DNA of 64,000 nt from Ginsengibacter hankyongi (GTDB taxonomy: Bacteria > Bacteroidota > Bacteroidia > Chitinophagales > Chitinophagaceae): NCBI RefSeq assembly GCF_008710285.1, contig NZ_VYQF01000001.1, positions 682,001 to 746,000 on the forward strand, read 5' to 3'. Below, in pieces: positions 8,645-18,007 of this stretch. The position numbers and the translations under genes are program-made. Position 1 is the stretch's first letter. Each line of letters begins with the position of its first letter. The notes under the pieces are model-generated. The model was not told the origin of the DNA, made no database searches, and saw only the letters and a list, made by a program, of their open reading frames with translations.

Positions 8645-11110
8645 CTATTCCGTTCTCAAACTCTTCACCGGGTTTGCTATCGCTACTTTTATTGCCTGGA
8701 AGCTCACCGTTAGTAATGCAATGAATACAGCTCCTGCACCCGCCACCAAAAATATCCACCAACTAACGGTCGTCCGGTAAGCGAAGTCCTGCAACCACTG
8801 TTTTGAAAAATAATAAGCAACCGGCGAAGCAACAATGATAGCTATCAGGATCAGTATCAAAAATTCTTTACTCAACATAGCAGTAATATTGGTAACGCTT
8901 GCACCAAGAACTTTACGGATGCCGATTTCTTTCGTTCGTTTTTGAGCAGTGTACATGCCAAGGCCAAACAAACCCATACAGGAAATAAAAATAGTAATGA
9001 CCATCGCTGCGTTCATGAGCCATGCCGTCTTCTTTTCCTGGCCGTATAACCAGGTAACAGATTCATTTAAAAAGCTATAATCAAATGGCTCACCCGGGTA
9101 TATTTTTTTCCATTGCTGTTCTATCCCCGATACAATTGGCTTTACAGATTTCATATTTGTTTCGGATGCTGCAAGCTTTATTGCAACACTAAAATTCAAT
9201 GAAGGATCATTTACTATTACAGCAGGCTGTATGGCATCATGAAAAGATTGCTGATGAAAATCCGCAATCACTCCAACTATCGGATAAGCTTTTTCTGTTG
9301 GTCCCATCATGTAGAGCATTTTACCTACCGCATCCTGAGGGTTAGTAAAACCGATTACCTTTGCCATGGATTCGTTTATCACAAATTCTTTCAGGCTGTC
9401 GCTATGCAACATGTTTCTGCCTGCAATAATTTTCATCTGGTAAAAAGGGATGTATTGGTCATCGCCAATTTCCATTAATGGCTGTGTAACTATTTCCTGC
9501 CTGCCTTTGTACTTAAAGCTATTCGTCATTTGCGCAAAACCCATCGGCGCATGATTTTGTAATATCACTTTATCAACACCTTTTATCTGTGCTACCTGTT
9601 GCGCCAGCACCTTTAGTTTTTGATCTTTATCGCGCCATTTCACTAATGTAATAACGTTATCCGTATTAAAGCCTTTATTGGTTGTGTTCATAAAACTGAT
9701 CTGCTTGCCGATAACTATAGCGCCGATAATAAAGACCAATGAAATTGAAAATTGAAACACAATTAATTCTTTACGCAGCCCCACCTTTTCACGACCTTGT
9801 TGCCCGGTTGCACCTTTCAGGCTTAGTACCGGCAAATAAGATGATAAAACTTTAGCCGGATAAAAACCAGCTAACAAAGATGTTAGCAGGGTAACGGCGA
9901 GCAAAAATAAAAGCGTGGATGAATTGGAAAGATGGAAGGCAACGCCTTCGGGGATGTAATCTTTAAAAAGATGCAACACAGGGTTAACGAGCAACACTGA
10001 AAGCACCACGGCAATGGAAGTAAGCGCCAATGTTTCTGTTAAGAACTGGAACATGATATTTCTCCTGTTACTGCCCAGCACTTTTCGCACCCCAATTTCT
10101 TTAGCCCGCTGTATAGATTGCGCTGTTGATAAATTAATAAAATTAACGGCTGCAATAATTAAGATAAATAAAGCAACGCCCATCAAAGCATATAATGTGG
10201 GCAGGTAAGCTTTCCTGAAATCATCACCGTCATCGCCGCGGTGAAAATCATCGGTAAAGTGAATGTCATTGAGCGGCTGGAGATACATGTGTAGTGAAGA
10301 ACTATTATCGGGAAATTTTACATGGTCTTTTATAAATGCCGCAAACCTTTTATTTATGCCGGATGGTGTGACCCCCTTTGCCAGTTTCACAAATGCCATG
10401 GATTGGTGCGGACTTAAGCTATTCCAGTCTTCCGTTGGAATCCGGCTTTTTAAAAAACTATGCGTTGCCGTGCTGATGGAAATAAAATCAGTATATCCAA
10501 AATCAGTATTCCCCTTCCAGTCTTTTACTATACCGGCTACGCCTACCCGTAATGAATCATCATAGATCACAGTTTTCCCGATCATGCTGCTTAACGGAAT
10601 ATCGCCGAAGTATTGACGTGCCCTTTTTTCTGAAAGCACTACTTTAAACGGTTCATTTAAAACCCGGGCATTACCTTCCAGCCATTGGTATTTAAAAATA
10701 TCAAAATATTGGGGCCAGGTAATAATGGAAGCAGAAACATAAGAGCCCTCAAGCCGGCCATCAAATTTTTTCAGCGGCCTGTTACCATCGGGTATGCTTA
10801 CCCCGGCACCGTAGGAGTAAACACCAGCCACTGCTTCAAAGCCGGGAACCTGGTTTTGAAAACCGGCCACATCAGAAAACGGGCTGTTTAAAAATTGCTT
10901 TTCTCCGCCGTTTCTTTGCGCCTCGCCAACTATGCGGTAGATGCGGTCTGAATCAGGATGAAATTTATCAAAGCTGAATTCATAATTTGTAACAAGAAAT
11001 ATGACAATGCAAGCGCAAATGCCCAAAGCAAGCCCGACTATATTGATCATGCTATAAATTTTATGACGGATGATACTGCGCCATGCTATTTTAAAATAAG
11101 TTTTAAACAT
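8645..11110 (-). CDS. MacB/FtsX-type ABC transporter permease (paralog 3)
   Basis: Third tandem FtsX/MacB-type permease, 821 aa, and the most upstream of the set, so likely first in the transcript. It has the N-terminal FKTYFKIAWRS anchor and helix, a periplasmic domain with FSFDKFHPDSDRIYR, the AKEIGVRKVLGSN loop, a second periplasmic domain, the TKEIGIRKVLGAS loop and NPVKSLRTE at the end. The 5' leader differs from those of paralogs 1 and 2. Role probably export or envelope maintenance; no cognate ATPase in the window. Confidence 0.85.
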   Translation of the reverse strand: MFKTYFKIAWRSIIRHKIYSMINIVGLALGICACIVIFLVTNYEFSFDKFHPDSDRIYRIVGEAQRNGGEKQFLNSPFSDVAGFQNQVPGFEAVAGVYSYGAGVSIPDGNRPLKKFDGRLEGSYVSASIITWPQYFDIFKYQWLEGNARVLNEPFKVVLSEKRARQYFGDIPLSSMIGKTVIYDDSLRVGVAGIVKDWKGNTDFGYTDFISISTATHSFLKSRIPTEDWNSLSPHQSMAFVKLAKGVTPSGINKRFAAFIKDHVKFPDNSSSLHMYLQPLNDIHFTDDFHRGDDGDDFRKAYLPTLYALMGVALFILIIAAVNFINLSTAQSIQRAKEIGVRKVLGSNRRNIMFQFLTETLALTSIAVVLSVLLVNPVLHLFKDYIPEGVAFHLSNSSTLLFLLAVTLLTSLLAGFYPAKVLSSYLPVLSLKGATGQQGREKVGLRKELIVFQFSISLVFIIGAIVIGKQISFMNTTNKGFNTDNVITLVKWRDKDQKLKVLAQQVAQIKGVDKVILQNHAPMGFAQMTNSFKYKGRQEIVTQPLMEIGDDQYIPFYQMKIIAGRNMLHSDSLKEFVINESMAKVIGFTNPQDAVGKMLYMMGPTEKAYPIVGVIADFHQQSFHDAIQPAVIVNDPSLNFSVAIKLAASETNMKSVKPIVSGIEQQWKKIYPGEPFDYSFLNESVTWLYGQEKKTAWLMNAAMVITIFISCMGLFGLGMYTAQKRTKEIGIRKVLGASVTNITAMLSKEFLILILIAIIVASPVAYYFSKQWLQDFAYRTTVSWWIFLVAGAGAVFIALLTVSFQAIKVAIANPVKSLRTE

Positions 11111-11333
11111 AAAATAAGTTTTAGGCCGTATGTTTTAAGTTATAAGTAAAAAGAAAACCCGATAACCATCACATTCACAACTCCTTTATGATTTATAATT
11201 CTGCGTGCCCGTTGCCGGGAAGCTGCACATCATCATCCTTAATATAAAGCCAATCACCGGAAAAACTTTCAATCCATATACCAAGCCTGCATCGTATTGA
11301 TAAAGAGTTATTTATTATAATTTATTTGGTGCG

Positions 11334-11357
11334 CAAGTGTTCATAAACGAACACTTG
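11334..11357. repeat. Perfect 9-bp inverted repeat
   Basis: CAAGTGTTC, six bases, then GAACACTTG. There is no T-run on either side, so it looks more like an operator or attenuator than a terminator. It lies about 220 bp upstream of the permease genes. Confidence 0.4.
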
Positions 11358-11538
11358 TTTAAAGAAAGTGAACAGTTGGGTACCCGGGGAAATGAATACA
11401 CCTGGTTGTCATAGAAAGTGTGATACACAGATAAAAGGGCGATAGAAATTACACCATAGCAAATATCAAACCTTTCGGGAATGCGGGGGCATTTTTTCAA
11501 AGTTGCCTTCTTTTGAGGTATCGATAACCCTACTAAAA

Positions 11539-11582
11539 AAAGCACAGGATATAACATTTGCTAATGCTATATCCTGTGCTTT
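11539..11582 (-). terminator. Intrinsic terminator of the OmpA-family gene
   Basis: Perfect 15-bp stem (AAAGCACAGGATATA and its complement) with a 14-nt loop. Read on the minus strand it begins about 18 bases after the OmpA stop codon and is followed by six Ts. Confidence 0.85.
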
Positions 11583-11600
11583 GGAAATTTTTATTTTATC

Positions 11601-13574
11601 TTATTTCGCCGGGATAATGTCAATAATTACTGTTCTGTTGTAAAATCTTTCTTCGGGAAGTGTATTGTCAAAGGGCGCCGTACCGGCATCCTCACCAAAC
11701 CCGTAAGATTCAAATGTAACACCTTTCGTTCCGGCTTTTGACAAGGCTTGCTCAATAATTTGCTGAGCGCTTGTTGCTCTTTCATGCGATAAGGTATGGT
11801 TATATGCTTCATCTCCTATAATATCCGTATGCCCATGAATAATAACCGTTCCATTTTCAGGTACAAGAGGCGTTATAACATCAGTAAGGAAATTTTCATA
11901 AGCAGCAATTGATTTCGATTGGTCGAAATTGAAGAGGATGCTGTAACGCAATCCTTCCTGTTTAGGATCATCCATTTTCATTAAACTAACAGAGCTTTCT
12001 TTCTCAATGGTACCGCCATTTTTTGTTTGGCCAATCATCATAATTTTATAATTACCCTGCTGGTTGTTGCCCAAAATCGTCTTCCCTGAAACTGAAGCCT
12101 GGTCTTGTGTATAAGGACCATAGTGCTGCACGTTACCCTGTTCATCTGTAACATCTACTGTCCATGATTTTAATGATTCAGCAGCTCCGTCTGTATTAAA
12201 TAGTACGTGGCTGTCTAAAGGATCTGTTTGTACAGAAGTTATTTCCACAGGTTTTAAATAGGGTGAACTACTTCCGCCAACCTGCATCAGTAATTCAGGA
12301 GAAGCGCTTACGATATCTACCCTGCGGTCTTCTTCACGTAATAATGCAAGTTCTTTATCACCACCCGGTTGTTCTGAGGAAATAGCTGGTTTATCTTTTC
12401 CATCAATATTTATTCTTGAGCCATCTATTCCAAAAACTGTTACTAAATACTGCTTAATATTTTCAGCCATTATTTTTCCTTCAGCAGGATTTTTACCTGA
12501 TGCACCAATTAAAGTAATAGTGCTTTGCGGATTGCTGCGCAAGCGATCGCCCATAATATTTAGAATATTATGATATAACGCTAACTGCCTTGCCGAACGG
12601 CCATTATTTAAATTATCCGGCTGTCCTTCCTGTAATTGGGCTTCTTTAAATGAGGCAGCCTGGTCCTCATTCAATTGTATGTAACGGGCAGGTATGTCAG
12701 TTGATTCCTGGTTAAAAAATACTGAATTAATAAGTGGGAATGTTTCTTTTACCTGTCGGCTCAATGGAACAACTTTGGGTGCCCTTACTGAGAACTGCAC
12801 ATCTTTTTCCTGGACAACCGGTGAAGTTGCTACGGATTCTTCTATTGGTTTAGCGATTGATTTCCTGGAAGTACCAAACTTTAGTGCAATACCGGCACGA
12901 ACTGTATAAAATGACCATGATTCTACTGAGCGTGGGTCATGACCAAAGTCGGTAAGAAAAGATACAAATGGAGAAACGGTCATCTGTGTTGCGCTTGTAC
13001 GTGCAGAAACCGGGATATCAATACCGGCGCCTGCCTGGGCTGAAAAAACAGTTTTGCGAATATCGCTCCAGTCGCCCCTGGTATCGGGTTGTTTTTCCTG
13101 CGTATACGTAAATGCTTTGCTCACATTAAAACTAAGTGTTGGCCCGCCAAAAATATAAAAGGCGTTAGAAAAGGGAGCGATGCGTAAACTGGGTTCAACA
13201 GCCACATAACTGATATTGGTTGACAGGTCTGCCGCACAATTACAGGGAGCCACCACGCCGTCAAACTTTCCGCCGCGGTTATCGTAAGCTATATTTAGCA
13301 TCCCACCCCAAACTTTGTTCGGCCTGTACTCCGTAAGTAAAGAGAGATAAGGCTTCACTCCGTCTCCTTTATGAAACGCAGTAGGTACTGTTAAGCTGTT
13401 GTTGAGCATTTGCGTGGTACCGCGATAAGTATTGAAGTTTGCAGCAGCTGATTCGCCGAACCACCATACGGGTTGTGTTCGCTTTACTTTTTGTGCATGG
13501 CCTGCGACCCCTGCGAAAATTGACACCAGGAACATGATTGCAAATTTTTTATTTGCTAGATGAAATTGTAACAT
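11601..13574 (-). CDS. OmpA-family outer-membrane protein
   Basis: Exported protein of 657 aa. The N-terminal hydrophobic stretch (about residues 10-26, ending AGVAGHAQ) is a signal peptide. Residues 30-230 look like a small outer-membrane barrel with alternating strands. Residues 270-420 resemble a first, degenerate OmpA-like domain, and the C-terminus has a classic OmpA peptidoglycan-binding domain (ILFNFDQSKS, then HGHTDIIGDEAYNHTLSHERA). It probably tethers the outer membrane to peptidoglycan. It lies downstream of the DUF3494 gene but is separated from it by a hairpin at 13614-13643. Confidence 0.85.
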   Translation of the reverse strand: MLQFHLANKKFAIMFLVSIFAGVAGHAQKVKRTQPVWWFGESAAANFNTYRGTTQMLNNSLTVPTAFHKGDGVKPYLSLLTEYRPNKVWGGMLNIAYDNRGGKFDGVVAPCNCAADLSTNISYVAVEPSLRIAPFSNAFYIFGGPTLSFNVSKAFTYTQEKQPDTRGDWSDIRKTVFSAQAGAGIDIPVSARTSATQMTVSPFVSFLTDFGHDPRSVESWSFYTVRAGIALKFGTSRKSIAKPIEESVATSPVVQEKDVQFSVRAPKVVPLSRQVKETFPLINSVFFNQESTDIPARYIQLNEDQAASFKEAQLQEGQPDNLNNGRSARQLALYHNILNIMGDRLRSNPQSTITLIGASGKNPAEGKIMAENIKQYLVTVFGIDGSRINIDGKDKPAISSEQPGGDKELALLREEDRRVDIVSASPELLMQVGGSSSPYLKPVEITSVQTDPLDSHVLFNTDGAAESLKSWTVDVTDEQGNVQHYGPYTQDQASVSGKTILGNNQQGNYKIMMIGQTKNGGTIEKESSVSLMKMDDPKQEGLRYSILFNFDQSKSIAAYENFLTDVITPLVPENGTVIIHGHTDIIGDEAYNHTLSHERATSAQQIIEQALSKAGTKGVTFESYGFGEDAGTAPFDNTLPEERFYNRTVIIDIIPAK

Positions 13575-13613
13575 AAAATATCTTTTTATAAATTAATTGT
13601 ATTGTTCTTTTGG

Positions 13614-13643
13614 AAATCATCCCGCCCGGCGGCGGGATGATTT
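13614..13643 (-). terminator. Strong hairpin between DUF3494 and OmpA genes
   Basis: Perfect 13-bp GC-rich stem (AAATCATCCCGCC with its complement) and a CGGC loop, 28 bases after the DUF3494 stop. Only three Ts close the stem on the minus strand, so it may attenuate rather than fully terminate transcription into the OmpA gene. Confidence 0.65.
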
Positions 13644-13670
13644 GTGTGTGTTGTTAAACTAATAACTTTG

Positions 13671-15518
13671 TTATTGTGGTACGTTAATAGTAGTGTTTAC
13701 CATGGTAACCGAAGCATTTAAGGAAAGCGCTCTGCCATTCAATACTGTCTGAACTGCATTACCGGCAGTAGAGAAAGTAACTCCTGCAGAAGCAATAATA
13801 GTTCCGCTCATAATACCACCGCCTGATCCGTTAATAGTGGCCGCACTACCCACATACCAGTAAACATTTTTAGCCTGGCCCTGGTTTATCATTACGACGC
13901 TGCGGGCTCCTGATGGACCGGCAACACCTACCGTTAAACCGCTTGCTGTCTGGAATATCCATTGCGCATTGGGGTCTCCTTTGGCATCCAGCGTAAGATT
14001 TCCGTTGGTTATTTTAAAAGTGCCGCTGGCAGATTTATAAACACCCGGAGCCAGGGTTAATCCTCCAAGTTCACCTGCACCCGGATCAGTTCCACCCGGT
14101 TTTGAAGCAGGAGAAATACTGTTATAAGCAGTGGTTGCATCTGCCAAAGCTTTAGTTGCTATGGTAAATGAAGTCGCATTTCCCGGCGCCGGAGGAGCCG
14201 TATAAATTCCACCTGTAACATCGCCTACATTCAGCGGGGTTTCTGTATATATATCGTTGTTGGTTCCATCATGGAATCCTGTAATTAAGGTAGAGGCCCC
14301 GGTGGTACCGATGCTTCCATTGTTAATGATGGTATTTAATCCCTGGTTGGTTATCCCGGCATTTCCGCCAAACGCACCAAAACCAGCCGCACTTCCTAAA
14401 AATGACGGAGGCGCTATTGATCCGGTAGTAAAGCTCCACACGTAATTGCTGACCAGTGAATTGCCTGCAAGGTCCTTTGCCCCTGTGGTAACTGTAGCTG
14501 TATAAACGGTACTGGATGCAAGATTAACTGAAGGAGAAAAAGTAACCGTTGTGCCTGAGTAGGCTAAAGTTCCTGAAACCGTGTTTGCTCCCTGTTTCAG
14601 AATAAATGTGGAAGCATTAAGCGTTAAAGGATCCATCGCCTCGCTAAAGGTGGCAGCAATATTTTTATCCAGGGCCACATTGGTAGCATTATTCACCGGG
14701 TCGGTGGAGGTTACCGTTGGTGGCGTTACATCGCCCGTCGTAGTAAAGTTCCATACATACTTGCTTATCATTGCATTGCCGGTAACATCTTTAGCACCGG
14801 TAGTAATGGTACCCGTGTAAGTGGTATTGGCCGTAAGATTAACCGATGGTGAAAAAACGGCCGTAGTGCCTGAATAAGAAACCGCACCATTCACTGAAAC
14901 TCCGCCAAGTGTTGTATTTACTAAGGTAAAGCTGGTGGTAGTGGATAAAGAATCCATTGCCTCACTGAAAGTAGCCGAGATCTTTTTGTTGAGCGCCACA
15001 CCTATGGCTGCATTCGCCGGATCGGTTGAAATAACCGTAGGCGGTATTATATCCGGACCTGCACCGGTTGTAAAGTTCCAAACATAATTACTTACCATGG
15101 CATTGCCCGCGGGGTCTCTTACCCCGGAAGTAACTGTCCCTGTATATTTAGTATTGGGTAAAAAATTATGAGTTGGTGAAAAAGTTGCCGTTGTGCCTGC
15201 ATAAGTAATCACCCCGGCAATTGGCGTCGTTCCGTTGGTTATTGTAAAGGTCAACGAATTGATGGTAGAAGGATTCATCGCTTCATTAAAGATGGCATCA
15301 ATTGTCTTGTTAAGACTTACGCCTGAAGCGGTATCCACAGGGTTGGTTGAAATTACTTTGGGACAGACGCCTAAAATCCCGGGTTCTTCGGTAACTTTTT
15401 TACATCCGGCTGCAAAAACAACCAGCAGTGCTAACATAAACCATTTGTTGAAAATGTGATGGTAGCCTTTACGTGTGCGGATAAGGGTTTTCTCCTTTTG
15501 GAAAGGGTTGTTTTTCAT
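13671..15518 (-). CDS. DUF3494 (ice-binding-like) lipoprotein with three Ig-like repeats
   Basis: Surface or secreted protein of 615 aa. A lysine/arginine-rich N-terminus and hydrophobic stretch end at the lipobox-like VFAAGCKK, so it is probably a lipoprotein. Three repeats of about 105 residues follow, each with STDPAN or similar and FSEAMD, matching bacterial Ig-like (Big_5/SbsA) modules. The C-terminal 220 residues match DUF3494, the beta-solenoid of many ice-binding proteins (GGLTLAPGVYK, LDAKGDPNAQWIFQ). DUF3494 proteins are not all ice-active; adhesion is an alternative. Neighbours are an OmpA protein and a PAS/AraC regulator. Confidence 0.85.
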   Translation of the reverse strand: MKNNPFQKEKTLIRTRKGYHHIFNKWFMLALLVVFAAGCKKVTEEPGILGVCPKVISTNPVDTASGVSLNKTIDAIFNEAMNPSTINSLTFTITNGTTPIAGVITYAGTTATFSPTHNFLPNTKYTGTVTSGVRDPAGNAMVSNYVWNFTTGAGPDIIPPTVISTDPANAAIGVALNKKISATFSEAMDSLSTTTSFTLVNTTLGGVSVNGAVSYSGTTAVFSPSVNLTANTTYTGTITTGAKDVTGNAMISKYVWNFTTTGDVTPPTVTSTDPVNNATNVALDKNIAATFSEAMDPLTLNASTFILKQGANTVSGTLAYSGTTVTFSPSVNLASSTVYTATVTTGAKDLAGNSLVSNYVWSFTTGSIAPPSFLGSAAGFGAFGGNAGITNQGLNTIINNGSIGTTGASTLITGFHDGTNNDIYTETPLNVGDVTGGIYTAPPAPGNATSFTIATKALADATTAYNSISPASKPGGTDPGAGELGGLTLAPGVYKSASGTFKITNGNLTLDAKGDPNAQWIFQTASGLTVGVAGPSGARSVVMINQGQAKNVYWYVGSAATINGSGGGIMSGTIIASAGVTFSTAGNAVQTVLNGRALSLNASVTMVNTTINVPQ

Positions 15519-15635
15519 AATTGCGCTTTAAAATTAATTGTTGTGTTTTTAGTTTTTACACGACAATAAAACGCAAGATGAGGGCAATAAAATCTGTAGA
15601 GGTGTTACATGATTTTGGGAAAAGACTTACATCTT

Positions 15636-17372
15636 TCACACATTTTCCGATGCGGTAAGTTGTTGTTGCTGCACCTGTTTAAAGTAAGATGGCGTGAAAC
15701 CCGTGACCTTTTTGAATTGATTGGATAAATGAGCCACACTGCTGTAATGAAGTTTCGATGCTATTTGTGTAAGGCTCACTTCCCCAGTCATCATTAATTC
15801 TTTCGCCCGTTCAATTTTTTGTACAATAATAAATTTTCGAATGGGAATGCCTTCGGCTTCTGAAAAGAGATTAGAAAGATAGGTATAATCATATTCCAGT
15901 TTCTTACTGAGATAATCAGAAAAGTTTGTTTGCAACTGTTCATCCGAATAATGAACCAAATCCACAATTATATTTTTTATCTTGCCGATAAGCATGGGTT
16001 TCCTATCCTCCATTGGCTCAGGAAAAGTGACTTTCTTTTCTGGTTGCCTGCTAACATTGTGCATAACCCCAATTATACGGCAGGCTTTTCCTTCGTTATT
16101 TCTAATGATGCTGGCCCTGCTAAATACTCTTGAAACAGAACCATCGGCCTTAATGAAGCGATAAGTACTTTCCCAGTAGGTAACAGGTGATGCAATTGCA
16201 TCGTACAGGCTTTTTATAATTGCTTCTTTATCATCGCGGTGAAAGTAATTAGCCCAATCAGCATCCATATTGCCGCCATTGTTTTTTGTTGAATACCCAA
16301 ATAATTCTTCAAATCTATCGCTCAGGAAAAATTCATTCGTTAATAAATTCCAGTGCCATATTCCCTCGATGGAAAGATTAGATGCTTTAAGCAATATATC
16401 GCCGTTATCGTTCTCTACGGTACTTTGATCATCCAGTTTTTTTTCAAGTTCCTGCAGCCTGCTTACATCCTGTATGGCACCGATAAGACGGATCGCTTTT
16501 CCCTGTTCGTCTCTTACAATGCTTGCCCTGCTGGTAGTGGATGCAACCGAACCGTCATAACGTTTGAACCTATAAGAATCGTCCCAGCTTTTATGATCTG
16601 AGCCAAGTGTCGTAAATAATTTTTTTTCAATAGTATTTTTTTCCTCGCGGATAAGGCAACGGCTGAAATGGTTAAAATGCACCGTATTATTTTGCACTTT
16701 ATAACCAAACACTTCTTCAATACTGTCACCTACATAAATTTCGCCGGTTACAATATCCCAGTCCCACATCACATCGTACGATGCTTTGGCTATATATTTT
16801 ATCCATTCATTATTTTCCGCAAGCCTGGCATCAGATCTTTCCTGCGCCACTATAATATTATCTGCAACTATTTTTTCTTTTTTTACTTCAACCTTTTTTT
16901 GCCTGGATTTAGCGAGAATAATATTATCCTCCACTATTTTATCCTTCTTAGTGTCGATTTCTTTTTGCTTCCTGATACTTTGACTCCTATCGGAAATGGT
17001 GGTAATGGCTTTTTCAATTCCGTCTTCATCCATAAAAACCGCAGAACTGATTTCGCAGGGAATCGCCTTGCCGGTTTTTGTTATAATATTTACCAGGGTA
17101 ACAGATTGCCCTTCAGCGTTCCCTTGGCTGAGCATTTTTTTAAAACTGGTCTCATTCGTATCGAAAACAGATGCCCTGCTTTTGGTTAATAATTCTCTTT
17201 TGGAAAAGCCTGTAAGGGTGCACGCAGCTTTGTTGACCAATATTATCTTGCCGCTGCTGACAATAGTAATGATGTTTGGCTGCGCGGCGTTATTAAAAGC
17301 GAGTTGTATCAGAGAGTCGTTATTTACCCCGGCATTGGAATTTTCAGGTGCGCCGGGCTTTTTTTTATTCAT
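15636..17372 (-). CDS. PAS-domain AraC-family transcriptional regulator
   Basis: Cytoplasmic sensor-regulator of 578 aa with no membrane segment. Domains: PAS at about 25-130, a charged linker (130-190) with two related KIVEDNII/KIVADNII repeats, PAS at 195-310 (MWDWDIVTGEIYVGD), PAS at 335-450 (GIWHWNLLTNEFFLSD), and an AraC-type double helix-turn-helix at about 465-570 (SLTQIASKLHYSSVAHLSNQ, then FKKVTGFTPSYFK). It has no histidine kinase domain, so a ligand or redox signal on the PAS domains would act directly on DNA binding. It lies just upstream of the DUF3494 and OmpA genes, which are its most likely targets. Confidence 0.88.
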   Translation of the reverse strand: MNKKKPGAPENSNAGVNNDSLIQLAFNNAAQPNIITIVSSGKIILVNKAACTLTGFSKRELLTKSRASVFDTNETSFKKMLSQGNAEGQSVTLVNIITKTGKAIPCEISSAVFMDEDGIEKAITTISDRSQSIRKQKEIDTKKDKIVEDNIILAKSRQKKVEVKKEKIVADNIIVAQERSDARLAENNEWIKYIAKASYDVMWDWDIVTGEIYVGDSIEEVFGYKVQNNTVHFNHFSRCLIREEKNTIEKKLFTTLGSDHKSWDDSYRFKRYDGSVASTTSRASIVRDEQGKAIRLIGAIQDVSRLQELEKKLDDQSTVENDNGDILLKASNLSIEGIWHWNLLTNEFFLSDRFEELFGYSTKNNGGNMDADWANYFHRDDKEAIIKSLYDAIASPVTYWESTYRFIKADGSVSRVFSRASIIRNNEGKACRIIGVMHNVSRQPEKKVTFPEPMEDRKPMLIGKIKNIIVDLVHYSDEQLQTNFSDYLSKKLEYDYTYLSNLFSEAEGIPIRKFIIVQKIERAKELMMTGEVSLTQIASKLHYSSVAHLSNQFKKVTGFTPSYFKQVQQQQLTASENV

Positions 17373-17530
17373 AGATCCTTGGGAGGTTAGCGTAAGATTC
17401 AGTTGTAAGATAGACTAAGCTGTGTATATAGCAATAAGGTTGCCAATATATCTGCGTTTTCTGATACTTGCTTGCAACAATGGCTGATTTTCTATACAAT
17501 TGTTGCATTCCTGGTAAGCACCTGGTTTAA

Positions 17531-17961
17531 AACGTTGCAGGTTGGTATCCTACCGGGTTCGGCATAAGGCGCTGCCGAAATATCAAACGCTTCCGCGAAT
17601 GGGCTGGCATTAAGCAGGATGCATTGGCAGCAGAACTCAACTGGAGCCAGCAGAAAGTTTCTTTACTGGAACAAAAAGAAGAGATTGAAGATGATGTGCT
17701 GGAAGAAGTGGCTAAAATTTTAAAAGTGCCGGAGGAAGCTATAAGAAACTTAGAAGATTCAAAGCAGTAAACTACTTTAATAGCTTTAATGACGGCAGAG
17801 TAAATCATGGAGCTGTTTACGCGTTTAATAGCAACTTTAACCCTATTGAAAAAGTTATACAGCTATACGATGAAAAAATTGCTTTGGATGAAAGAATGCT
17901 GAAGGAAAAGGGTGATATGATTGAAAAGCTGGAAGAATTATTGTTGAAGGGGAGAGCTTAA
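17531..17961 (+). pseudogene. Broken XRE-type helix-turn-helix regulator
   Basis: The plus strand encodes an XRE-like HTH (WAGIKQDALAAELNWSQQKV, then LLEQKEEIEDDVLEEVAKIL) that stops at 17768-17770. The expected continuation (AVNYFNSFND, then FNPIEKVIQLYDEKI, ending LLLKGRA) is in another frame from 17758 to the stop at 17959-17961, so a single-base shift near 17758 splits the gene. No ATG, GTG or TTG precedes the HTH in frame after the stop at 17528-17530, so the 5' end is damaged too. The intact family is a common small regulator in this group. It converges on the PfkB end of the neighbouring operon. Confidence 0.75.
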
Positions 17962-18007
17962 AGCTGTTTGTCGAGTGTGCCAAGCTAAGAAGCTGAGTTT
18001 AACTTAT

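Larger units (their letters stand above)
11111..11600. other. Intergenic region between permease and OmpA genes
   Basis: About 490 bp with no convincing gene. An 80-codon minus-strand open frame (11315-11557) begins inside the terminator stem and has no recognisable content. The region holds a 9-bp inverted repeat (11334-11357) and the strong OmpA terminator (11539-11582), and should contain the permease promoter. Confidence 0.6.

Noticed and set aside
3704-11110. Tandem permease genes as a composite mobile element
   Set aside because: No transposase, terminal inverted repeats or target duplications were seen; simple gene duplication explains them.
11315-11557. 80-codon minus-strand open frame between the permease and OmpA genes
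   Set aside because: It begins inside the OmpA terminator stem, spans an inverted repeat and has no recognisable domain or signal.
16668-17189. 173-codon plus-strand open frame inside the PAS/AraC gene
   Set aside because: Fully antisense to a well-supported gene with clear PAS and AraC motifs; hydrophobic, Phe-rich shadow product.
17758-17770. Programmed -1 frameshift in the XRE gene
   Set aside because: No slippery heptamer of the A-AAA-AAG type at the junction, and the 5' start is missing as well, so a mutation is simpler.
17527-17808. 93-codon minus-strand open frame with a serine-rich product
   Set aside because: It is the antisense of the broken XRE regulator, whose HTH is recognisable on the plus strand.
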